The position numbers were made by a program, and so were the translations under genes. A stretch of DNA of 64,000 bases. Source: Rhodanobacter spathiphylli B39. GTDB lineage: Bacteria > Pseudomonadota > Gammaproteobacteria > Xanthomonadales > Rhodanobacteraceae. The stretch covers positions 1 through 64,000 of the forward strand of contig NZ_AJXT01000007.1 in the NCBI RefSeq assembly GCF_000264295.1, written 5' to 3'. Positions 10,840-17,146 of the stretch are shown piece by piece; position 1 is the stretch's first letter, and each line of letters starts with the position of its first letter. Under the pieces are notes generated by a model, which was not told the origin of the DNA, ran no database searches, and was given only the letters and a program-made list of their open reading frames with translations.

Positions 10840-11025
10840 TGAAATGCCCCTCACGTAGTTCGTTGTCGCCCTGCGCAGAAATGCCCTCCCCTCTGCCACA
10901 GGCGGTTGTGGTTATCCGTGGGAACACCTCATGCCCACGAACTCGCTTGCACGTTCTCCAGAATTTCGGACAAAAGCCTCCCTGCCGGACCCATGACTGG
11001 CCCGGTTTGACTTCCTGCTTTTCAA

Positions 11026-11955
11026 TCACGCCAGACGCTGCACTCGAACCTTTGCGAGCAACGTCTCAACCGCCCGTCGTTCGACGAAACCGGTTTCCTG
11101 ACCTTGCGCATTGGCCGAGCCGCAGGCCACGCCCAGACGCAAGATCCCCTCCAAATTCATGTTTCGCGCCATGCCTACCGTCATGCCGGCCAGCAGGCAG
11201 TCGCCGGAACCCACCGTGTTGCGTACCTGTTCCAGTTCGATCAAGGCATGCCAGACGCCACTCGCATCGGCAGCCACCGCGCCCAGTGCACCCATCGTCA
11301 CCACCGGCATCGCGATGCCGTCGGCACGCAGTTCGCGAACCGCGTCGACTGCCGCGGCGAGATCGCCGATCGGACGTCCGAGCAGATCGGCGATCTCGTC
11401 GCGATTGGGCTTGACCAGAAATGGTCGAGTCTGCGCCGCGTGCTGCAGCAGTTCGCCACCGGCGTCGATCAGGCAACGCTTGCCGGCATCGCGCACATGC
11501 GCTGCCAGTTCGGCATAGGTGGTCGACGGAAACCCTCGCGGCAGGCTGCCGGACAGCACGATCAGCTCGCTGTCATCGACGCCACGACGAAACGCGCGCA
11601 GCAAGGCTTCCTGCTGCGCGCCGTCCAGCAGCGGCCCCTGCCCGAGAATCTCGGTGACCTGGCCGTCCGCATCCTGCAACGCGATGCAGGTGCGCAGGCT
11701 CTCGGCAACCTCGATGCCGTGGAACACAACGCCGCGTTCGCACAGCAGTCGACCGATCATGTTGCGATGGGCCGGGTCGACCAGGCCGACCAGTTGCACG
11801 CGCTCACCCAGCGCGGCAATGGTCTGTGCCACGTGCAACCCCTTGCCGCCGGGATACGCCTGTTCGTCGAGTGCGCGGCTGACTTCGCCGGGACGCAGCG
11901 CATCCAGCCGGATGAGCCGATCGATCGCGGTGTTGAAACCGATGACCGTGATCAC
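11026..11955 (-). CDS. PfkB-family sugar-phosphate kinase, 1-phosphofructokinase/tagatose-6-phosphate kinase (LacC) type
   Basis: A 309-residue ribokinase-fold kinase of the hexose-phosphate subgroup. Seen: the N-terminal ITVIGFNTAIDRL, the substrate segment YPGGKGLHVAQ, FLVKPNRDEI, and the C-terminal PfkB signature NTVGSGDCLLAGM, whose Asp is the catalytic base in this family. The subgroup phosphorylates fructose-1-P or tagatose-6-P. Next to an AgaS-type isomerase, tagatose-6-P to tagatose-1,6-bisphosphate is the likeliest reaction, by inference. It starts at GTG 11955, overlapping the previous gene's stop by 4 bases (GTGA), so the two are translationally coupled. It is the last gene of the three-gene minus-strand arm of the divergent sugar cluster. 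Confidence 0.85.
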   Translation of the reverse strand: MITVIGFNTAIDRLIRLDALRPGEVSRALDEQAYPGGKGLHVAQTIAALGERVQLVGLVDPAHRNMIGRLLCERGVVFHGIEVAESLRTCIALQDADGQVTEILGQGPLLDGAQQEALLRAFRRGVDDSELIVLSGSLPRGFPSTTYAELAAHVRDAGKRCLIDAGGELLQHAAQTRPFLVKPNRDEIADLLGRPIGDLAAAVDAVRELRADGIAMPVVTMGALGAVAADASGVWHALIELEQVRNTVGSGDCLLAGMTVGMARNMNLEGILRLGVACGSANAQGQETGFVERRAVETLLAKVRVQRLA

Positions 11956-12875
11956 GACAGGTCCGCCAGCAGGGTGTCCACTTCCGACACGCTGGCCTGG
12001 CCGACCGTGCCGCCGGTTCGGCGCGTGGAGAGGCTGCCGCAGGCACTGCCCCAGCGCATGCAGTCCTGCAGGGTCTGGCCACGTAGCCACGCATGCAGGA
12101 AACCGGCATCGAACGAATCGCCGGCGCCGGTGCTGTCGACCGGATGGACCGCAAACGCCGGCACTTCGAGCAGTTGTCCCTGATCCAGACTGGCGCAGCC
12201 GAGCTGTCCGCGCTTCACCACGGTTTGCGTGCGCCCGTTGTGCAGCGCATGCAGGCCATCGAGCACTCGCTCGCGGCCAGTGATGGCCGCCAACTCCAGC
12301 TCGTTGGGCAGAAACAGGTCGACTTCCTCCAGCGTGCCAAGCAGGTCGGACGCCCACGCCTGCTGCGGATCGAAGCCGGGATCGAGCGAAGTGCTCAGAC
12401 CGGCGGCATGCGCACGCGCGAACAGCGCGCGGCAATCGGGCCGCAGCGCACGCTGCAGGTAATAGGAGGAAACGTGCAGGTGATCGGCGCTGGCAAGCAA
12501 CGCATCGTCCACCTCGTCCGCGCGCAGCGTGGCGATCGCGCCGGGGAACGTCACCAGAGCGCGATCCTGCGGCGTCGACAGCGAGACGGTGACGCCGGTG
12601 CGCAAGCTCGCCTGCGGCTGCACGGCGGCAATGTCGATGCCGGCGTTACGCAACGCATCGAGACAATAGGCGCCCCAGCTGTCGTCACCGAGCTTGCCGC
12701 GGAATGCCACGGGATTGCCCAGCCGGGCCAGCCCCATCGCACAGATCATCGAGGAGCTGCCTGGCGTCATGCAGAAGTCGTCGGCCAGCACTTCGCGGCC
12801 TGGCGCAGGCAAGGCATGGCAGTGCTTGAAGACCAGATCGACGTTGATTTCGCCGACGACCAGGATGCGCTTCAT
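11952..12875 (-). CDS. PfkB-family carbohydrate kinase, ribokinase-like
   Basis: A 307-residue kinase with the N-terminal PfkB signature region (RILVVGEINVDLVF, then GSSSMICAMGLARLG) and the C-terminal ATP/catalytic signature VDSTGAGDSFDAGFL with the catalytic Asp in GAGD. LPNELEL in the middle is also typical. It belongs to the broad sugar-kinase group rather than the sugar-phosphate subgroup of its neighbour, so it could phosphorylate the incoming free sugar, perhaps an amino sugar, before isomerisation. That order is inferred. The ATG overlaps the stop of the upstream SIS gene (ATGA), and its own stop overlaps the next kinase's start, so all three are a tight operon. Confidence 0.85.
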   Translation of the reverse strand: MKRILVVGEINVDLVFKHCHALPAPGREVLADDFCMTPGSSSMICAMGLARLGNPVAFRGKLGDDSWGAYCLDALRNAGIDIAAVQPQASLRTGVTVSLSTPQDRALVTFPGAIATLRADEVDDALLASADHLHVSSYYLQRALRPDCRALFARAHAAGLSTSLDPGFDPQQAWASDLLGTLEEVDLFLPNELELAAITGRERVLDGLHALHNGRTQTVVKRGQLGCASLDQGQLLEVPAFAVHPVDSTGAGDSFDAGFLHAWLRGQTLQDCMRWGSACGSLSTRRTGGTVGQASVSEVDTLLADLS

Positions 12876-14098
12876 GCTTCCCCCTCATGCTCATTTTCCG
12901 AGCTGCGCTCCCGGTGCATCGGAAAGTGCTCGACCACGCGCGTGAGTACGCCCTGCGACGGCGTGTCGGGTTTGCCACCCAGCTTGAGGCAACGGAAGAA
13001 CGCGAGCAGTTGCCCCACCACCACATCCGGCAGCAGCGGCAATGCATCGTCCGTCGCGCCCAAGCCCGCCTGCTCGATCGCCACGTCGTGCGGCCCCAGC
13101 ACATCTGCCGGAATGTGCTCACCCACCAGCACGCGGGTCATGCCCAGCTGCTTGCGTGACAGTTCGCGCAGCAGGTCGAGCTCGTAGGCACGCACCGCCG
13201 GGGCCGGTGACAGAAAGCCGACCACCAGGGTCCTGTCGTCCAGACTCGACATTGGCCCGTGGCGCAGGCCGAGATAAGTTTCCGCCACCGTGACGACCGC
13301 GCCGCCGGTCATCTCCAGCATCTTCAGCGCACATTCGTGGGCCGCGCCGAGCGCGCCGCCACTGCCGAGATAGACGACCTTGCCGAACTCGCCACGGGCA
13401 ACGGTCGCAAGCGCGTCGGCCTGTTCTTCGAAGATGCGCTGGACGCCGCGCGCCAACCGGGTTGTCGCCGCGATGGTGTCGCTGCCTCCGCGCTGAACCA
13501 GGCCGAAGCCGGCCAGCAACAGGTTGGTGAAGCTGCTGGTCATCACCAGGCTGCGGTCATTGGTGCGCTCGTCCAGCACCAGCACGGTGACCCGCGGGTC
13601 ATTGCGATAACGGGTGGCGAGCTTGCCGTTGGCGTTGCAGGTGATGACCAAGTGGCGATAGTCGGGGGCATCCGCCAGCAGGCGATCCAACACGCCACAG
13701 CTTTCCGGGCTGTCGCCGGAACGCGCCAGCGAAATCAGCAAGCCGGCGCCGGGTGGCAGCACACTGCGCCAGTGCGTGAGCAAGCTACCGGCTGCAATCG
13801 CCTGGGCGGGGATACCCAACTCGACCTGCAGGCTGGGTGCCAGGCATTCGCCGATATACATGGAGCTGCCCGAACCGGTCAGCACGATATGGCTCGGGCG
13901 CGGCACCAGCGCTGCCTGCATCAGCTCGCGCAGTTGCGGCTGGCGCAGCAGCTCGGCCGTATCCGACCAGGTCGCCGGCTGCTGCAGGATCTCGCGCAGG
14001 GTATCGGCGTAGCCGTGCGCCTGCTGCGCCGCCAACGGGGCTGCATGCAAGGCGTCCAGCTCAGTCGAAACTTTCGTTTTATTGTTTAATTTTGACAT
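12872..14098 (-). CDS. agaS: AgaS-type SIS-domain ketose/aldose isomerase (amino-sugar-phosphate deaminase/isomerase)
   Basis: A 408-residue protein with two SIS domains. Segments seen that match the AgaS pattern: IVLTGSGSSMYIGE, ISLARSGDSPES, VITCNANGKLA, VMTSSFTNLLL, VYLGSGGALGAAHE, YLGLRHGPMSSLDDRTLVV and GGKPDTPSQG. E. coli AgaS (384 residues) converts galactosamine-6-P to tagatose-6-P with loss of ammonia; the same role is proposed here. The start chosen is ATG 14098, but it has no clear ribosome binding site, and the first dozen codons are AT-rich and overlap an AgaR-like operator. A later, non-ATG start is possible. It is the first gene of the minus-strand arm and is divergent from the aldolase gene. 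Confidence 0.85.
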   Translation of the reverse strand: MSKLNNKTKVSTELDALHAAPLAAQQAHGYADTLREILQQPATWSDTAELLRQPQLRELMQAALVPRPSHIVLTGSGSSMYIGECLAPSLQVELGIPAQAIAAGSLLTHWRSVLPPGAGLLISLARSGDSPESCGVLDRLLADAPDYRHLVITCNANGKLATRYRNDPRVTVLVLDERTNDRSLVMTSSFTNLLLAGFGLVQRGGSDTIAATTRLARGVQRIFEEQADALATVARGEFGKVVYLGSGGALGAAHECALKMLEMTGGAVVTVAETYLGLRHGPMSSLDDRTLVVGFLSPAPAVRAYELDLLRELSRKQLGMTRVLVGEHIPADVLGPHDVAIEQAGLGATDDALPLLPDVVVGQLLAFFRCLKLGGKPDTPSQGVLTRVVEHFPMHRERSSENEHEGEA

Positions 14099-14162
14099 TT
14101 TGCCAAATTCGATTGAATATGAAAGTATGTAGCTTCCGAACCGAGAGTATTCGAAATGAAAC
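14066..14162. promoter_or_regulatory. Divergent promoter region with AgaR/DeoR-type operator-like sequences
   Basis: This AT-rich stretch stands out from its GC-rich surroundings. On the plus strand AAACTTTCGTTTTATTG (14068-14084) closely follows the first part of the AgaR operator consensus I recall (WRMMTTTCRTTTYRTT). On the minus strand TTTCATTTCG (14161 to 14152) fits the same core, and TTTCATATTC (14124 to 14115) fits partly. The sites flank the start codons of the agaS-like gene (14098) and the aldolase gene (14156). An AgaR-type DeoR regulator is encoded in the same cluster, so autoregulation of both arms is likely. Binding is inferred. Confidence 0.6.
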
Positions 14163-15073
14163 AAAGCTTGCAAGAGGTTTCGAACACCGGCAGCCAACTT
14201 TCCCGGCTCGCCCTGTCCCATGGCAAGCGCACCCGTCTGTGGCGGTTGCTGTACGGCTACGGTCCCCGCAACGGCAGCTTGCTGGTGCTCCCGCTCGACC
14301 AGGGACTGGAGCATGGTCCCACCGACTTCTTTCCCCACCCGCCGGCCGTCGATCCGAGCTATCAGTTCGAGCTCGCCGCAGCCGGTGGCTTTTCTGCCAT
14401 CGCGCTGGGCATTGGCCTGGCCGAGAAGTACATGGCCGAGTACTGCGGCCGGGTGCCGCTGATCCTCAAGCTCAACGGCAAGACCAACATCGCCAGCGAC
14501 GCCGAAGCCACCTCGCCACTGTTCGCCTCGGTCGAGGACGCGGTGCGTCTCGGTGCCGACGCGGTCGGCTACACCATGTACGTGGGTTCGCCGCGCCAGC
14601 ACGACGAAATTCGCCAGTTCGAAAAGGTGCGCCAGGACTGCGAACGCTATGGCATGCCGCTGGTCATGTGGGCGTATCCCCGCGGTAGTGCGGTCAACGC
14701 CAGGGGTGGCACCAATACGCTCTACGCGCAGGATTACGCTGCCCGCGTGGCGCTGGAGATGGGCGCCGACATCGTCAAGCTGCACGAGCCGAACGACAGC
14801 GTGGCGAATGTACCGGCGCCTTACGACAAGTTGCAGGAGGATGCAGCTGCCCGCTGCGAACGCGTGGTGCGCTCGGCCGGTCGCACGATGGTGCTGTTCT
14901 CCGGCGGCGAGAAGAACGACGATGACGCGGCGGTACTGCGCAAGGTCGAGTTCTACATGCGGTCCGGCGCCAATGGCGTGATGTTCGGTCGCAACATGTG
15001 GCTGCGCCCGTTCAATCAGGCAGTGGCGCTGGTTCGCTCCGTCCACGACATCATGGCGAAATATCCGCGCTGA
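14156..15073 (+). CDS. Class I (Schiff-base) aldolase, FbaB/DhnA family
   Basis: A 305-residue protein of the archaeal-type class I fructose-bisphosphate aldolase family. Seen: LVLPLDQGLEHGPTDFF near the N-terminus, a substrate region LKLNGKTNIAS, the Schiff-base lysine segment DIVKLHEPN (K208), and the phosphate-binding end VLFSGGEKNDDD with GANGVMFGRNMW. Such enzymes split ketose-1,6-bisphosphates, and related ones act on tagatose-1,6-bisphosphate or deoxy-phosphosugars. In this cluster it should act after the LacC-like kinase. The known Aga pathway uses a class II aldolase (AgaY/KbaY), so this would be a replacement by an unrelated fold. It is the first gene of the plus-strand arm; the ATG itself lies in an operator-like sequence. 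Confidence 0.85.
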   Translation: MKQSLQEVSNTGSQLSRLALSHGKRTRLWRLLYGYGPRNGSLLVLPLDQGLEHGPTDFFPHPPAVDPSYQFELAAAGGFSAIALGIGLAEKYMAEYCGRVPLILKLNGKTNIASDAEATSPLFASVEDAVRLGADAVGYTMYVGSPRQHDEIRQFEKVRQDCERYGMPLVMWAYPRGSAVNARGGTNTLYAQDYAARVALEMGADIVKLHEPNDSVANVPAPYDKLQEDAAARCERVVRSAGRTMVLFSGGEKNDDDAAVLRKVEFYMRSGANGVMFGRNMWLRPFNQAVALVRSVHDIMAKYPR

Positions 15074-15098
15074 ACAGGCAGACGAGGCACGCAACCCG

Positions 15099-16340
15099 AT
15101 GAGCGACAGTTCCTCCCGATCGCAATTCCTGATGCAGGCCGGCTGCCTGTGCTGCGCGCCGCCCGGCGGCGCCGGTACGGTGCGCACCGAGGGCAGCAAG
15201 AATCCCCTGCAAACCCGGCCTGACGCTGGCAAGAGCGGGTTGCGACTGAAGGACTTCCAGCCGCGCAGCATGCTGCAGGTACCGAAGACGCGCGTCGAGC
15301 AACCGCGTTATCCGGTCATCGATGTGCACGCGCACCTGAGCTGGTCGAGCAACGTGCGCAATGGCATCTCGGTGGGCGAAGAAGTGACCTTGTTCGCCCG
15401 GCCCGAGGACCTGCTGCCGGTGATGGACCGCAAGGGCATCCGTACCCTGGTGAACCTCACCGGGGGTGTCGGCGCCGGCCTGGAAAAGAGCATCCGCAGC
15501 TTCGACCAGGCCGCACCCGGTCGTTTCCTCACCCTCACCGAACCGTCATACGAATATTTTGCCGAACCGAACTACGCGCAGTTGCAGGGAGATGCGATCG
15601 AACATGCCAAACATGTCGGCGCGCGCGGACTGAAACTGTTGAAGACGCTGGGCCTCTACTTGCGCGAGCGGATCGATGAAGGCCCGCTGGTGGCGGTGGA
15701 CGACCGCCGCTTCGATCCGATGTGGGAAGCCTGTGCGGCCCACGACCTGCCGGTATTCCTGCACGTCTCCGACCCGGAGGCATTCTTCCTGCCTACCGAC
15801 GAGAACAACGAGCGCTATGAGGAACTGGCCAATCATCCGGACTGGTCGTTCTACGGTCCGGAGTTCCCCGGCAATGCGGAGTTGCTCGCCGCGCGCGACC
15901 GCCTGATCGCACGCCATCCGAAGACCACGTTCGCCCTGCTTCACGTGGGCAACAACGCGGAAAACCTCGCCGCCGTGGCCGCCTGCCTCGACCGCTTCCC
16001 CAACACGGTGATCGACATCAGCGCCCGCATCGGCGAGCTGGGTCGCCAGCCACGCATCGCGCAACGCTTCTTTGACCGTTACCAGGACCGGATCATGTTC
16101 GGCACCGACGCGGTACCATCACCGTACGGGGACGACGTGCCGCAGCAGCTGTTCGGCGACGAGCTCTACGAGATCTACTACCGCTTCCTGGAAACCGACG
16201 ACGAATACTTCGATTACGCACCGGCGCCGACGCCGCCGCAGGGTCGCTGGTCGATCTACGGACTCGCCCTGTCGGACGAAGTGCTGCGCAAGGTTTACCA
16301 TGACAACGCTGCCCGAATTCTGAAAATCGCCCATGAGTGA
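15099..16340 (+). CDS. Amidohydrolase family 2 (PF04909-type) metal-dependent hydrolase of unknown substrate
   Basis: A 413-residue TIM-barrel amidohydrolase. Metal-ligand candidates are H77 and H79 in VIDVHAHLSW, His in PVFLHVSDP, His in FALLHVGNN, and the Asp of IMFGTDAVPSP near the end, in the expected order. It is not the NagA/AgaA type of N-acetylhexosamine-6-P deacetylase; it resembles the amidohydrolase 2 group of decarboxylases, lactonases and hydrolases. The first 60 residues are a poorly conserved, Cys- and Arg-rich leader with no clear signal peptide. ATG 15099 has GAGG 11 bases upstream. It lies 25 bases after the aldolase and overlaps the DeoR gene by 8 bases, so it is part of the sugar operon. 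The reaction is unknown. Confidence 0.8.
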   Translation: MSDSSSRSQFLMQAGCLCCAPPGGAGTVRTEGSKNPLQTRPDAGKSGLRLKDFQPRSMLQVPKTRVEQPRYPVIDVHAHLSWSSNVRNGISVGEEVTLFARPEDLLPVMDRKGIRTLVNLTGGVGAGLEKSIRSFDQAAPGRFLTLTEPSYEYFAEPNYAQLQGDAIEHAKHVGARGLKLLKTLGLYLRERIDEGPLVAVDDRRFDPMWEACAAHDLPVFLHVSDPEAFFLPTDENNERYEELANHPDWSFYGPEFPGNAELLAARDRLIARHPKTTFALLHVGNNAENLAAVAACLDRFPNTVIDISARIGELGRQPRIAQRFFDRYQDRIMFGTDAVPSPYGDDVPQQLFGDELYEIYYRFLETDDEYFDYAPAPTPPQGRWSIYGLALSDEVLRKVYHDNAARILKIAHE

Positions 16341-17130
16341 AACCCCCGTCGCCTCCCGCCGCCTGCTGGTCGAAGAACGTCGCCGCCTGATCGTCGAACT
16401 GGTCGAACAGCAGGGGCGCGCCACGGTGGAGGAGCTGGCAACCCGCTTCGGCACCTCCACCGTCACCATCCGTGCAGACCTGGACGCGCTCGCGCGCAGC
16501 TCGGCAATCGCCCGCTCGCATGGCGGTGCCTTGCCGGCTGCGCCAGCAACGAACGACACCCCGCTCAATATCAAGGAAACCCGCTGGCACGCGCAGAAGC
16601 TGCGCATCGGCCAGGCCGCGGCGAAAATGATCCGGGACGGCGAGACGATCATCCTCGACTCCGGCTCGACCACGGTGGAGATCGCCCGGCAGATCCGCCA
16701 GCTGAAGTTCGAATCGCTCACGGTGATCACCAACGCGCTGAATATCGCGATGGAGCTGTCCGGCCTGCCGCAGATTCGCGTGATGATGCTGGGTGGCATG
16801 CTTCGGCAGACTTCGTATTCACTGGTCGGCCCGGATGCCGAGCAGGCGCTGGCCAAACTTTCCGCGGATCGCCTGTTCCTCGGCGTCGACGGCCTCGATC
16901 CGGAGGTGGGCGTAACCACGCCCGATCCGCTCGAGGCGGCATTGAACGCGCTGATGATCCGCGTCTCGCGCCAGACCATTGCCGTGCTCGATGCCAGCAA
17001 GCTGGGCCAACGCAGCCTGTCGGTGATCACGCCGGTGAAGAACCTCGACATCGTGATCACCGACACCAGCGCGCCGGCCGAAACCGTCGAGGCACTGCGC
17101 GCCGCCGGCGTGCAGGTCGTGCTGGTCTGA
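16333..17130 (+). CDS. agaR: DeoR-family transcriptional regulator, AgaR type
   Basis: A 265-residue repressor with an N-terminal DeoR winged helix-turn-helix (RRLIVELVEQQGRATVEELA, then STVTIRADLDALA, residues about 18-65) and a C-terminal sugar-phosphate sensor domain of the ISOCOT fold (DSGSTTVEIA, TVITNALNIA, MLGGMLR, LFLGVDGLDPEVGVTTPDP). The last segment is characteristic of AgaR relatives. It likely represses both arms of the cluster through the TTTC-rich sites between 14066 and 14162 and is relieved by a phosphorylated amino sugar; this is inferred from family and position. The ATG lies 8 bases inside the amidohydrolase gene. Confidence 0.87.
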   Translation: MSETPVASRRLLVEERRRLIVELVEQQGRATVEELATRFGTSTVTIRADLDALARSSAIARSHGGALPAAPATNDTPLNIKETRWHAQKLRIGQAAAKMIRDGETIILDSGSTTVEIARQIRQLKFESLTVITNALNIAMELSGLPQIRVMMLGGMLRQTSYSLVGPDAEQALAKLSADRLFLGVDGLDPEVGVTTPDPLEAALNALMIRVSRQTIAVLDASKLGQRSLSVITPVKNLDIVITDTSAPAETVEALRAAGVQVVLV

Positions 17131-17146
17131 CGTCGGCGGGCGTCGC

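Noticed and set aside
11026-12435. A longer 469-residue form of the LacC-like kinase
   Set aside because: The extra N-terminal part overlaps the upstream kinase gene antiparallel to no conserved sequence; the GTG at 11955 with a 4-base overlap gives the normal family length.
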